Shown here one piece after another: positions 26,431 to 36,307 of a stretch of DNA of 64,000 nucleotides. The stretch spans positions 62,001-126,000 of the forward strand of contig NZ_JACSQL010000006.1 in the NCBI RefSeq assembly GCF_014836635.1. Reading direction: 5' to 3'. This stretch comes from Paenibacillus gallinarum. GTDB taxonomy: Bacteria; Bacillota; Bacilli; Paenibacillales; Paenibacillaceae. Position 1 is the stretch's first letter. The number at the start of each line of letters is the position of its first letter. A program made the translations under genes and the position numbers. The notes under the pieces were generated by a model. It did not search any database. It saw only the letters and a program-made list of their open reading frames with translations, and was not told the origin of the DNA.

Positions 26431-28215
26431 ATGAAAAATCGTTTCCGATTTTCTTTGCGATTCAAATTTATTACCGGATTCTCGTTGATTATGGTGCCAC
26501 TTGTCTTGTTCCTTTACTTCAACAACGTCTATGCTATGGGTGTCGTGCGGGATCAGGTCTCTCTGACGAATCGCAATTATGTTATTAAGAATGTGGAAGA
26601 AAATGAACGGATCCTGAAGGAAACGAATCGATATTTATACAGTCTGGGAGAACAGGACCCTGATATCATTTCGCTATTTTTCTTGCCGTATGGAAGCGGT
26701 GATTACACAATTGCCAAGCAGCGGATTGTCAACAAGTTCAGAACGGATCTCGGATTTTATGATCTGCTGGATGGTTTATTTCTATATGATATCGTCCATC
26801 AGGACACGGTCCTTGCTACGCAAAATGGATATGATGAAAAAATCACAGCGATTGAAGAACTGATGCCGGAGGCTTCTCGTAGAAGTGCTAATGTTCCTAC
26901 GTATAAGTGGGAGATTGTTCAGATCAAAGATCGTTATCATCTCGTGAAAACGGTGCGAATTAATGAGCAGTTTATTGCCGGGGCATGGGTACCAATAGAC
27001 AGTCTCAATCAGCGGGTCCACAGCACAGAATGGGGAGAAGGCGGCGGCTCGGTAATTTTATCAAATCGGGGAACTCCATTATCCAGCACGGAAATACCAG
27101 GGGAAATCGTACGACTGGCTTCACAAAATAAATCAGCCCTCACTTCGTTATATCAGGTCGTGGAACAAGGTGAAGAACATGAACGTTATCTAATGATCGG
27201 CGTACCTGCTCATGAGGCAGTCATTAACTATGTGGTCATGTTGCCAGAGTCGAGTATTATGCGCAACTTGCCTGCATTCCAGCAGATTATCCGCCTGCTC
27301 CCTTTTGCCGCATCCATTTTACTTCTTCTGGTGCTCTTCTTTCTAAGACAAGTTCTGTTCAAACCAATGAATACACTGATCCGAGGGATGAAAAAGGTCA
27401 GCCGAGGGGAACTGGATGTGAAACTCGGTCCATCGTCTTCTCCAGAATTCACATTTGTAACGGAAACCTTCAATCAGATGACCGCAGAGGTACAGGACTT
27501 AAAAATCGGTATGTATGAAGAGCAACTCCGTGTTCAAGAGGCGGAACTCAAACAACTACAAATGCAAATCAATCCTCATTTTTATTTAAATTCACTTCAT
27601 ATTATTCACAGTTTAGCAGCCTTGCATAAAAATGATCTAGTTCAGAAAATGGCAGAACACCTAGCTGGTTATTTTCGCTTCAGCATGCAAGCCGACCGCA
27701 GCTTAATTCCTATCAAAGACGAACTAAAACATGTAGAGAACTATCTTGAAATTCAAAAACTGCGATTTCCGCATCGACTACAGTACGAGTGGGAACTAGA
27801 CCCAAGATGTGAAGAAATCCTTCTTCCTCCTTTAACCCTTCAGCCCTTTGTTGAGAATAGTGTGCTCTACGGTTTCAAGAAGGGAAGAGATATACTCTGT
27901 ATTACGATAAGGGTCATCTATTTACCAGAAGAGGAACAGCTCTTGATACGGATTCAGGATAATGGTTCGGGTTTCCCAGAAGATGTGCTTGCCAGGCTGC
28001 AGGAGGGTGAATATACGCCCGAGGAAAAAACGGGGAAAAGTATTGGCATCTGGAATGTACAGCATCGTCTACGGAAAATGAAAGACGCGAATGCAGAGCT
28101 TTATTTTGATAATGAAATCGGCGGCGGAGCGGATGTGCAGATAAAAATGAACTGTCATAGTCAATTACCACCAGGGGAGGAGATAACGAATGTACAGCTT
28201 GCTCATCGTGGATGA
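26431..28215 (+). CDS. Sensor histidine kinase, YesM type
   Basis: The 594-residue protein has a first membrane helix (LRFKFITGFSLIMVPLVLFL), an extracellular sensor of about 250 residues, and a second helix (LLPFAASILLLLVLFFLRQV). A HAMP domain follows (PMNTLIRGMKKVSRGELDVK), then the His_kinase phosphorylation segment QINPHFYLNSLHIIHSL and an ATPase domain (PFVENSVLYGFKKG, GSGFPEDV). This layout is that of LytS/YesM-type kinases paired with AraC-type regulators for sugar ABC transporters. It overlaps the regulator gene by 26 bases. Confidence 0.92.
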   Translation: MKNRFRFSLRFKFITGFSLIMVPLVLFLYFNNVYAMGVVRDQVSLTNRNYVIKNVEENERILKETNRYLYSLGEQDPDIISLFFLPYGSGDYTIAKQRIVNKFRTDLGFYDLLDGLFLYDIVHQDTVLATQNGYDEKITAIEELMPEASRRSANVPTYKWEIVQIKDRYHLVKTVRINEQFIAGAWVPIDSLNQRVHSTEWGEGGGSVILSNRGTPLSSTEIPGEIVRLASQNKSALTSLYQVVEQGEEHERYLMIGVPAHEAVINYVVMLPESSIMRNLPAFQQIIRLLPFAASILLLLVLFFLRQVLFKPMNTLIRGMKKVSRGELDVKLGPSSSPEFTFVTETFNQMTAEVQDLKIGMYEEQLRVQEAELKQLQMQINPHFYLNSLHIIHSLAALHKNDLVQKMAEHLAGYFRFSMQADRSLIPIKDELKHVENYLEIQKLRFPHRLQYEWELDPRCEEILLPPLTLQPFVENSVLYGFKKGRDILCITIRVIYLPEEEQLLIRIQDNGSGFPEDVLARLQEGEYTPEEKTGKSIGIWNVQHRLRKMKDANAELYFDNEIGGGADVQIKMNCHSQLPPGEEITNVQLAHRG

Positions 28216-29827
28216 TGAATATTATGCAGTTGAAGCTATGCTGCATGCTGTGGATTGGAAAGGAATCGGTATTGATCATCTCTATACAGCGATGTCAGCG
28301 GATGAAGCTCGAAGCGTACTCATCAACAACCAGATTGATATTATGATCTGTGATATTGAAATGCCGGAAGAAGACGGATTATCTCTTCAGATCTGGGTTC
28401 AGCAGCATGCAGCACAGGTGGAGACCATTTTTCTGACGGGTCACGCCGAGTTTTCGTATGCACAAAAAGCGATTCAGCTGCACAGCTTCGATTATCTCTT
28501 GAAGCCTATTGCTTCAGCCAGCTTAATGGAAACTGTCAAACGAGCATTAGAAAAACGAATGCAGAACCTTGAGTTCACTAAATTAACTGAAACTTATGAG
28601 GCTTATGCAAAAGAAGATCAATCCTGGAAACCAAAGCGAATGACCCGATTCTGGAAAGATCTCTGTTCTTCTCGTTATCCCATGAATGAAGCGAAAATTA
28701 AGGAATTAAAGTTAATCTATCATGTGGATATCGATCCAGGGACCTTCATTCTGCCAATATTGTTTCGCGTGGAAGCATGGCTAAGAAAGTTCCCTGATAA
28801 AGACCTTGATATTATGGAGTTTGGACTGTGTAATGCGGCGGAAGAATTCGTTCTGAATGGGAGTATGGGTGATGCCATAGCGGATCAGCGCGGTTATGTT
28901 CTCGTCTTGTTATATGCTTCTGATCCGCCCCCGCAAGTTCCAGATACACTGGAACTCACTTGTAAGGATTATATGGCTAGGTGCACTGCATATTTGTCAT
29001 GCCGTTTGTCCTGCTACATTGGGGAATGGACATTGCTAACGAATATGCCGGAGTCTTACCGAAAGTTGAAGCAGGTCCACAGGCATAACGTGGCAGGCAG
29101 TGACGGAGTTCATTACATGCTGCCGAGTTTAGAGAAACAAGCCTCTACATCTGAGCTTATCCCTCTGCCGTGGGCATCTGACATATCACTACTTATGGAG
29201 ACAGGAAAGATAAAGGAAGTATTATATAAAGCAGACGAACTCATTGATTGGATCGAGGATCAAAAGTATGTATCAGCAGAGCTTTTGCAATCTTATTATC
29301 ATGCAATGCTCCATTCCATTTACCCTTTACTTCATAAGAAAGGCATTTCGCTTCATCGTATTTATCCTGCAGAAGAACCACTGGAAGCAGATGTAACGAG
29401 ATCCTTAGCCGCACTTCGGGAGTGGGCACATGATCTCATCTCTCGAGTGGGCCTACTGCTTCATCCGAACGGAGAGGACACGCACTCAGTAGTAAAACAG
29501 GTATGTCTATATATTGATGCGAGGCTGGAATATGATCTGGGGAGAGAAGAAATCGCGGAATTCGCCCGGTTTCATCCAGCTTATCTATCAAGACTTTTTA
29601 AGAAGGAAACAGGGATCTCCCTTAGTGACTATATTCTTCAAGCAAGGATAAAAAAAGCACAAGAGCTACTGCTGAACACAAACTCTACAGTTACAGAAAT
29701 AGCAAGCAAAGCAGGTTATGTAAATTACACTCATTTTACTAAAATGTTTAAGAAATATACGGGTCTTACTCCCCAGCAATACCGTAGACAGAACGGGAAT
29801 AAGACAGATAAAGAGCGGACGCTGTGA
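28190..29827 (+). CDS. Response regulator, YesN/AraC type
   Basis: The 545-residue protein has a receiver domain (LLIVDDEYYAVEAML; phospho-acceptor Asp in IMICDIEMPEEDGL; FLTGHAEFSYAQKAI; FDYLLKPI), a long middle region, and a C-terminal AraC pair of helix-turn-helices (PAYLSRLFKKETGISLSDYI to TKMFKKYTGLTPQQYRR). It starts inside the kinase gene behind GGGGAGGAG. It should activate the permease operon just downstream in response to an extracellular oligosaccharide. Confidence 0.92.
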   Translation: MYSLLIVDDEYYAVEAMLHAVDWKGIGIDHLYTAMSADEARSVLINNQIDIMICDIEMPEEDGLSLQIWVQQHAAQVETIFLTGHAEFSYAQKAIQLHSFDYLLKPIASASLMETVKRALEKRMQNLEFTKLTETYEAYAKEDQSWKPKRMTRFWKDLCSSRYPMNEAKIKELKLIYHVDIDPGTFILPILFRVEAWLRKFPDKDLDIMEFGLCNAAEEFVLNGSMGDAIADQRGYVLVLLYASDPPPQVPDTLELTCKDYMARCTAYLSCRLSCYIGEWTLLTNMPESYRKLKQVHRHNVAGSDGVHYMLPSLEKQASTSELIPLPWASDISLLMETGKIKEVLYKADELIDWIEDQKYVSAELLQSYYHAMLHSIYPLLHKKGISLHRIYPAEEPLEADVTRSLAALREWAHDLISRVGLLLHPNGEDTHSVVKQVCLYIDARLEYDLGREEIAEFARFHPAYLSRLFKKETGISLSDYILQARIKKAQELLLNTNSTVTEIASKAGYVNYTHFTKMFKKYTGLTPQQYRRQNGNKTDKERTL

Positions 29828-29844
29828 GCGTTTCGCTTTTTTTT
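29814..29844 (+). terminator. Terminator overlapping the end of the response regulator gene
   Basis: AGCGGACGCT, GTG loop, AGCGTTTCGCT and then a run of eight T. The stop codon lies within the hairpin, separating the regulator pair from the transport operon. Confidence 0.75.
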
Positions 29845-29852
29845 ATACCAGA

Positions 29853-29919
29853 TGTCATCAAATGACACAATAAGAGGTTACGATACCGAGTATTTGGTTG
29901 GCGGCTTGAATCTTATAAT
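29853..29919 (+). promoter_or_regulatory. Promoter/operator region of the second sugar transport operon
   Basis: A short palindrome TGTCATCAAATGACA lies at 29853-29867. A TATAAT at 29914-29919 is a good -10 box, with a weak TATTTG at 29891-29896 as -35 (17-base spacer), as expected for an activator-dependent promoter. The palindrome could be a regulator site; this is inference. Confidence 0.4.
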
Positions 29920-29984
29920 GAAGTTAACCACTGAAGCGAGAGGGTGAACAGTGAACTTATACAAAGAGGGAAAGGTGTAGAGCA

Positions 29985-30923
29985 ATGCCAAAGCCGATAA
30001 AGAAAAAGAAAACCATGCTGTACAATCTGGGCAAATACAAAGTGCTGTATCTCATGTTTTTGCCAGGGGTTGTGTTTCTGCTGATTAATAACTATTTGCC
30101 GATGTTTGGAGTCATTATCGCATTCAAAAATGTGAACTACACGGACGGGATTCTCGGAAGTCCTTGGGCTGGACTGGAAAATTTTAAGTATCTGTTCGGC
30201 ACATCGGATGCGTGGGAAATTACACGGAACACACTGGCGTACAATGTTGTGTTTATTCTGCTGAATCTGGTGCTCGGCGCTGGTCTTGCTATTTTGCTGA
30301 GTGAAGTAAAAGGAAGATTTACTTCTAAGTTCTATCAGTCGGTCATGCTGCTACCATACTTTCTATCCATGATCGTGATTAGTTATCTGGTACTCGCTTT
30401 TCTAGGAAAAGACTCGGGGTTCATGAACACAAGCTTTCTGCCGTTCTTTGGCAAGGAACCTATAGACTGGTATTCTGAACCGGAATACTGGCCGTATATT
30501 TTACCCTTTGTGAATACCTGGAAAAACATTGGATACTATGTGGTCATCTATCTGGCAGCTGTCATCGGAATCAGTGAAGAGTATTATGAGGCAGCCGTAC
30601 TTGATGGTGCGAGTAAGTGGAATCAGGTTCGCTTTATTACAGTCCCGTTCCTTTATCCACTGATGATCGTCATGACCTTACTGCAGATCGGCCGTATTTT
30701 TTATGCGGATTTTGGTTTGTTCTATCAGGTTCCGCTCGAATCCGGCGCTCTGTTCCCAGTAACGAATGTACTTGATACCTATGTCTATCGTACGTTCCTC
30801 GTCGGTGGTGACATTGGTATGTCTTCAGCAGCGGGGCTGTACCAAGCGGTTGTCGGTTTTGCACTTGTGCTGCTGTCCAATTCCATTGTTCGTCGTATCA
30901 ATAAGGATAACGCACTATTTTAG
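29985..30923 (+). CDS. ABC sugar transporter permease (LplB type)
   Basis: The 312-residue membrane protein with about six helices has the EAA loop YYEAAVLDGASKWNQVRFIT. Its N-terminus YKVLYLMFLPGVVFLLINNY is LplB-like. GGAAAGGTG precedes ATG 29985. Together with the next two genes it forms an oligosaccharide importer, and the YesM/YesN-type pair just upstream is its likely regulator. Confidence 0.9.
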   Translation: MPKPIKKKKTMLYNLGKYKVLYLMFLPGVVFLLINNYLPMFGVIIAFKNVNYTDGILGSPWAGLENFKYLFGTSDAWEITRNTLAYNVVFILLNLVLGAGLAILLSEVKGRFTSKFYQSVMLLPYFLSMIVISYLVLAFLGKDSGFMNTSFLPFFGKEPIDWYSEPEYWPYILPFVNTWKNIGYYVVIYLAAVIGISEEYYEAAVLDGASKWNQVRFITVPFLYPLMIVMTLLQIGRIFYADFGLFYQVPLESGALFPVTNVLDTYVYRTFLVGGDIGMSSAAGLYQAVVGFALVLLSNSIVRRINKDNALF

Positions 30924-30938
30924 AAGGAGGAGAGTTCT

Positions 30939-31856
30939 TTGCATATGGGTCCCACCGATAATCCGCTTCATGTCTCCAAACGATCAGGAGTTGTCATTCA
31001 TGCTTTTTTCATCTTCTATGCAGCTCTGTGTATCTTGCCACTCATACTTGTGCTCTCTATCTCGTTATCCGATGAAACGACGGTCATTGCGAATGGATAC
31101 CGGTTTATTCCAGAGACATTTAGTGTAAGCGCTTATGAATTTTTGTTCAAAGATATGGATCAGATCATTCGATCGTATGGAGTATCTATTTTCGTTACGG
31201 TCGTGGGTACTGTGATCAGCGTTGCCCTTACGGCTTGTTATGCTTACCCGCTTTCCAGAAGTGATCTGCCGTATCGTGGATTCTTCGCATTCTTTATTTT
31301 CTTCACGATGTTGTTTAATGGCGGTTTGGTACCCTGGTACCTGGTCTATGTGAACTTGCTGGATCTTAAAAATACCATATGGGTATTGATCATGCCGATG
31401 CTCATGTCACCGTTTTTTGTGCTCGTCATGCGTACCTTCTTTTCAAGTTCGATTCCAATGTCGATTCTGGAGTCGGCCCGTGTGGACGGCGCAGGGGAAT
31501 TTCGTACCTTTGTAAGGATTGTTCTTCCTCTGTCTCTGCCGGTACTTGCAACGGTTGCCTTATTCAGCACACTGAATTATTGGAACGATTGGTATCTCAG
31601 CATGATCTTTATTTCTGACAATAAAACGATCAGTCTTCAGTATCTCATGTACCGAACACTGCTTGATATCCAGTACCTTACTTCGAACTCCAATGTGGCT
31701 TCGCAGATTTCTTCACAGGGAGGTATGCTGGACCTGCCGAATAAGACTTTGCAAATGGCTATGGCTGTTGTTGGGATCGGACCGATTGTCCTCGCATATC
31801 CTTTCTTCCAGCGTTATTTTATCAAAGGGCTGACCGTCGGTGCGGTAAAAGGCTAG
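30939..31856 (+). CDS. ABC sugar transporter permease (YtcP/LplC type)
   Basis: This 305-residue partner permease has the EAA loop ILESARVDGAGEFRTFVRIV and the ending YFIKGLTVGAVKG. A TTG at 30939 lies 7 bases after AAGGAGGAG; an ATG at 30945 is the alternative. No ATPase gene is present nearby, as is usual for MsmX-dependent importers. Confidence 0.9.
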   Translation: MHMGPTDNPLHVSKRSGVVIHAFFIFYAALCILPLILVLSISLSDETTVIANGYRFIPETFSVSAYEFLFKDMDQIIRSYGVSIFVTVVGTVISVALTACYAYPLSRSDLPYRGFFAFFIFFTMLFNGGLVPWYLVYVNLLDLKNTIWVLIMPMLMSPFFVLVMRTFFSSSIPMSILESARVDGAGEFRTFVRIVLPLSLPVLATVALFSTLNYWNDWYLSMIFISDNKTISLQYLMYRTLLDIQYLTSNSNVASQISSQGGMLDLPNKTLQMAMAVVGIGPIVLAYPFFQRYFIKGLTVGAVKG

Positions 31857-31979
31857 ATAATGAAACAGAAGTCCGTACGGAAAATGATAAAAAGAAAGTC
31901 TGGTCAGAATTAGAACAAGGAAGTTGTATAAAAAAGAATTCATTTCTAAATGCGTAAATTATATAAGGGAGGTCATGTC

Positions 31980-33530
31980 ATGACCGGGTTTCAAGTCGGA
32001 CGATTAGTCAAACGGAAAAGATCCATTATTTTGGCAACATTCACTGCATTTGCACTGGTTCTCAGCGCATGTTCGGGAGGTGGAAGTACTGCACCAACGG
32101 ATGAGCCTAAGACGGGTGGAAAAGCGGAAGTGAAAACGGAAAAGTCCTATGAAGTATCTTTGTTCTACCCAGGGACACCGCAGAAAGATGTAGAGAAAGT
32201 ACAGGCCGAGATTAATAAATATATAGAACCTAAAATCGGAGCCACACTGAAAATTAACGCGATTGACTGGGGACAATGGGACAATAAGCTCAATCTCATG
32301 ATCTCGTCTGGTGAGAAATCAGATATTATTTTTACGGCAGCATGGCAGAATTACACCGTGAACGTTGCTAAAGGTGCCTTCTTACCATTAAACGATCTGC
32401 TGGATAAAGCCGGTCCGGACATCATTAAGAACCTTGACCCTGCATTCCTGGAGGGATCGAAGGTTGATGGGAAGAATTACGGTGTTCCTACCAATAAGGA
32501 ACTAGCGGCAACTCGCGGTGTACTCGTTAGAAAAGATTTGCTCGAAAAGTATAACCTCGATATCACGAATGTGAAGACTTGGGCCGATCTTGAACCGCTG
32601 CTTAAAACGATTAAGGATAACGAACCTAGCGTAACTCCGTTTTATATGTCCAATTCTACTGGCAACGGACTATTAGATAACCTGGATTGGGACTATCTTG
32701 GTGATGCATCCGTTCCTGGCGTCATTCGCAAAATCGGTTCTGACACGACGGTGATGAACGAAGTGGAGACCCCTGAATTTAAAGAAGCAGCTGCACTTGC
32801 TCGCAAGTGGTATGAAGCTGGATATATTAATAGTGACTCTGCAACTTCTACAGTATTCCCGAAAGATCAGGCGAAAGCCGGCAAAGTCTTCATGTGGACA
32901 GACGGAATGAAACCCGGAAAAGACAAGGAAGAAGAGAGCTATGTTGGCTTCCCGCTGACTCAGATCGAACTTACACAGCCTACGATTACCACAGGAGATG
33001 CATCGGGAGCCATGCTTGCTCTGTCTCGTACTTCGGAGAATCCAGAAAAGGCAATGGCAGTCATTAACCTGCTTCATTCTGATCCGTATGTGAATAATTT
33101 GCTCAACTTTGGTATTGAGGGCGAACACTATGTGAAAAAAGAAGGCAGCGAAAATATCATCAGCCTGCCTGAAGGCACAGATCCAAACAACCGGACCTAC
33201 AACCCAGGAGCACAGTGGCAGCTCGGCAATCAGTTCCTGAACTATCTATGGGACAATGAAGATCCTGAAAAATGGGCGAAATTCAAAGATTTTAATGCAA
33301 GAGGTGTAAAATCACCAGCACTCGGATTTACGTTTAACAGCCAGTCTGTCAAAAATGAGATTGCTGCGGTGAATAACGTCAACAAGCAGTTTAAACCAGC
33401 ACTTACTTCCGGGGCAGTAAATCCAGATGAAATGATACCAAAATATGCTGAGAAATTGAAAGCTGCTGGGATCGAAAAGATTATTACAGAGAAACAAAAA
33501 CAGCTCGATGCCTTTTTGGCAGGCAACTAG
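31980..33530 (+). CDS. Sugar-binding lipoprotein of ABC transporter
   Basis: The 516-residue protein has a lipoprotein signal peptide (KRKRSIILATFTAFALVLSA then C, lipobox LSAC) and then a Thr/Gly-rich linker. The body has the pattern of LplA-like solute-binding proteins (SGEKSDIIFTAAWQNYTVNV; YGVPTNKELAATRGVLVRKD). ATG 31980 is chosen because AAGGGAGGT lies 6-14 bases upstream. The beta-mannosidase downstream suggests mannose-containing oligosaccharides as ligand. Confidence 0.9.
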   Translation: MTGFQVGRLVKRKRSIILATFTAFALVLSACSGGGSTAPTDEPKTGGKAEVKTEKSYEVSLFYPGTPQKDVEKVQAEINKYIEPKIGATLKINAIDWGQWDNKLNLMISSGEKSDIIFTAAWQNYTVNVAKGAFLPLNDLLDKAGPDIIKNLDPAFLEGSKVDGKNYGVPTNKELAATRGVLVRKDLLEKYNLDITNVKTWADLEPLLKTIKDNEPSVTPFYMSNSTGNGLLDNLDWDYLGDASVPGVIRKIGSDTTVMNEVETPEFKEAAALARKWYEAGYINSDSATSTVFPKDQAKAGKVFMWTDGMKPGKDKEEESYVGFPLTQIELTQPTITTGDASGAMLALSRTSENPEKAMAVINLLHSDPYVNNLLNFGIEGEHYVKKEGSENIISLPEGTDPNNRTYNPGAQWQLGNQFLNYLWDNEDPEKWAKFKDFNARGVKSPALGFTFNSQSVKNEIAAVNNVNKQFKPALTSGAVNPDEMIPKYAEKLKAAGIEKIITEKQKQLDAFLAGN

Positions 33531-33553
33531 TCTTAAACCGTGATTTTCATAGA

Positions 33554-33591
33554 AGAACTGTACCCGAGAATGTGGGTACAGTTCTTTTTTT
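33554..33591 (+). terminator. Terminator after the binding protein gene
   Basis: AGAACTGTACCC pairs with GGGTACAGTTCT around a short loop, followed by a run of T. It separates the transporter from the beta-mannosidase gene, though partial read-through is common at such positions. Confidence 0.88.
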
Positions 33592-33733
33592 ATCAAACTT
33601 ACCAGGGTATACAAGATCATAGTTTGGCCGAATTATTTTCACAAATATCGTGTTATTGCTTCCATATTCACAGTATGGGTTGTAAACTATTACATGTTTA
33701 CCAATGACTCACATTAGGGAGTGGCATAAACAG

Positions 33734-36295
33734 ATGGGATTATCTATGGAATTATCAGGCATATGGAAGCTGATGCATTATGATGTAGGAGAAAAGAAAC
33801 CGATGGAACTTGCTGCGCCAGGTTTTGATGATAGGTTCTGGGTAGGCGCAAGTGTTCCGGGAGATGTGCATACAGCGTTAATCGAGCGGGGAATCATTGA
33901 TCCCCCGTATTATGGTCATAACGATATCAAGAGTCGCTGGGTAGAACAAAAAGAGTGGTGGTACCGAACGACTTTTACGCTAAGTGAAATTAGCGGTAAA
34001 GGCGAACGAACGGAGATTCATTTCGAAGGATTGGATACGTTTGCGAGCGTGTATGTGAATGGACATGAAATAGGAAAAACCGAAAATATGCTGAGATCCT
34101 ACCGTTTTGATATTACAAGGGTCATACGTAAAGGCTGGAACTCAATCGCAATTCGCTTCGATCCGCTGTCCATTCATTATCAAGATAAAGAATTGTTTGA
34201 TTGGTCTTCGTACACGAAGGAGCGGCCATGGATTCGCAAAGCAGCAATGAACTATGGCTGGGATTGGGGACCACGTATGGTCACTGCCGGTATATGGGGA
34301 AAGGTCCATGTTAACCAGTACCGTAAGGCGCGGATTGAGAATGTGCAAGCAAGTACGATTCAAGCGGATCAAGATCTCGCGATTGTTCATCTTACGGCAA
34401 ATGTAAAGAAATATCATAAAGAAGCAAATTGCTCCGTAATCATTGCACTAAAGGATCAAGATGGGAAGGTAGTGGATCAAGCTACAACCCCGGTGGAGGG
34501 TGGCAATGCTCATCTGGAGCTACGAATTTCGTCCCCACAATTGTGGTGGACTCATGATCTAGGAACACCTTATTTATATCAGCTTGAGGTTCGTCTTTTT
34601 GCCGAAGAAGAAATTCTTGATTCCTATGAAGAAGCCATCGGGATTCGTACTGTGGAGCTTGCACTGCAAGATGCCGAAGGCCGTGATGCTTTTGCTTTTA
34701 TATTGAATGGGGTAAAAGTGTATGCCAAAGGCGCCAACTGGATTCCAGCTGACCACCTGATTGGCTCCATACCGGATCAGAAATATAAAGATCTGATTGA
34801 TCTTGCTGCCTCCGGGCAGATGAATATGCTGCGAGTGTGGGCCGGCGGCATATACGAGAAAGATGTATTTTATGAGGAATGTGATCGCAGGGGAATTCTT
34901 GTGTGGCAGGATTTTGCTTTTGCTAATGCGCTCTTCCCCGACTTTAATCATGATTTTATGGAAAATGTCCGCGGCGAAGTGATCGATAATGTAATTCGTT
35001 TGAGAAATCATGCTTCCTTAGCGCTGTGGTGCGGCAATAATGAAATTGACTGGCTCTATGATATGAAGACCGCAAGCGGTGATATTACAAGCCCATTCTA
35101 CGGAGAGAGCATCTATCACGAGTTAATTCCGGAAGTGCTTGAAGAACTGGATCCACACCGTCCCTATTGGCCGTCCTCTCCGTATGGAGCTAAAGACGGT
35201 TATGATGCAAACGATCCAGGCAGCGGAGATCGGCATAACTGGCAAGTGTGGCATGGATCTGTATATCCGCGAATGTCCGGGGAGGTTCCTGTACTGGATT
35301 ACAGTATTCAGGGCGTGAGTTTTAAAAATTATAAACAAGATGATGCACTGTTCAGCAGCGAATTTGGAATGCATGCCTCGGCGAATCGGTATACGTTAGA
35401 AAAGAATATCCCGGAAGGACAGTTTTACTGGGGCAGTCCAGAAATGGCGTACCGTAACAAAGACACGAATCATCAAAAAGGGATTCTGCTGATGGAAGGG
35501 TATACGGGGATTCCTAAGGATATAGAGGAATATATGAATTTTTCCATGCTGACCCAAGCGGAAGGATTAAAATATGGAATCGAACATTTTCGGCGTAAAC
35601 AAGCACGAAACAGTGGCGCGCTGGTGTGGCAGCTTAATGATAGCTGGCCTGGGACAAGCTGGTCGATGATCGACTATGAACTTCTGCCGAAAGCTTCCTT
35701 TTATTATGGGAAACGTTTCTTTGCTCCCATACTGTTGTCACTCGATTACGAACCAGGGGAAGCGTTAAAGGTCTGGCTGATTAATGATACGCTGGAATTA
35801 TGTCAGGGAACTCTTGAGCTGAAAGTATTTACTTTTGATGGGGAAGAAGTCTATTCGGCTTCGATTGATGCAGTGGCAGAGGCTCAGTCTGCAAATTGTT
35901 ATATCACGTTAGAAGAGGCGGAAGTACTCCGGGGTAGGCGGGCGGAAGAGGTTATAATTGAGCTGTCTTCGTCTACCATTGAGGTTCCAGTGAATCGTTA
36001 TTATCTGCGGGATCCAAAAGAGTTAGTACTGCCAGATACAAACTTGCTAGTACAGGTGGATGAAGCTAACTCCGAGGTGACAGTAACCGCAGTTGGCACG
36101 TTGGCTCGTTTTGTAAAACTTGAACTGCCGCTAGGGAATGTGATTTACAGTGATAATTACTTTGACCTGCTGCCAGGGGAGCAAAAAGCAGTCCAGATCC
36201 ATCATCGGCATGGGGCTGAAATACCTTGGTCCGCATTACGAGTCAGTGCGCTAAATGCTAGGGTCTCCACCATAAAAGATGGTTTGAAAATATAA
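33734..36295 (+). CDS. Beta-mannosidase (glycoside hydrolase family 2)
   Basis: About 853 residues. The N-terminal jelly-roll opens with LSGIWKLMHYDVG and VPGDVHTALIERGIIDPPYY, typical of GH2 mannosidases. The catalytic barrel has ALWCGNNEIDWLYDM (acid/base Glu in NNE) and SSEFGMHASANRYTL (nucleophile Glu). WQLNDSWPGTSWSMIDYE is a further family segment. No signal peptide is seen, so it should cut imported beta-mannosides from the non-reducing end. ATG 33734 (AGGGAG upstream) is preferred over 33704, which has no ribosome site. It sits with its likely transporter and regulators. Confidence 0.93.
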   Translation: MGLSMELSGIWKLMHYDVGEKKPMELAAPGFDDRFWVGASVPGDVHTALIERGIIDPPYYGHNDIKSRWVEQKEWWYRTTFTLSEISGKGERTEIHFEGLDTFASVYVNGHEIGKTENMLRSYRFDITRVIRKGWNSIAIRFDPLSIHYQDKELFDWSSYTKERPWIRKAAMNYGWDWGPRMVTAGIWGKVHVNQYRKARIENVQASTIQADQDLAIVHLTANVKKYHKEANCSVIIALKDQDGKVVDQATTPVEGGNAHLELRISSPQLWWTHDLGTPYLYQLEVRLFAEEEILDSYEEAIGIRTVELALQDAEGRDAFAFILNGVKVYAKGANWIPADHLIGSIPDQKYKDLIDLAASGQMNMLRVWAGGIYEKDVFYEECDRRGILVWQDFAFANALFPDFNHDFMENVRGEVIDNVIRLRNHASLALWCGNNEIDWLYDMKTASGDITSPFYGESIYHELIPEVLEELDPHRPYWPSSPYGAKDGYDANDPGSGDRHNWQVWHGSVYPRMSGEVPVLDYSIQGVSFKNYKQDDALFSSEFGMHASANRYTLEKNIPEGQFYWGSPEMAYRNKDTNHQKGILLMEGYTGIPKDIEEYMNFSMLTQAEGLKYGIEHFRRKQARNSGALVWQLNDSWPGTSWSMIDYELLPKASFYYGKRFFAPILLSLDYEPGEALKVWLINDTLELCQGTLELKVFTFDGEEVYSASIDAVAEAQSANCYITLEEAEVLRGRRAEEVIIELSSSTIEVPVNRYYLRDPKELVLPDTNLLVQVDEANSEVTVTAVGTLARFVKLELPLGNVIYSDNYFDLLPGEQKAVQIHHRHGAEIPWSALRVSALNARVSTIKDGLKI

Positions 36296-36307
36296 GGAGT
36301 GTGTCGT

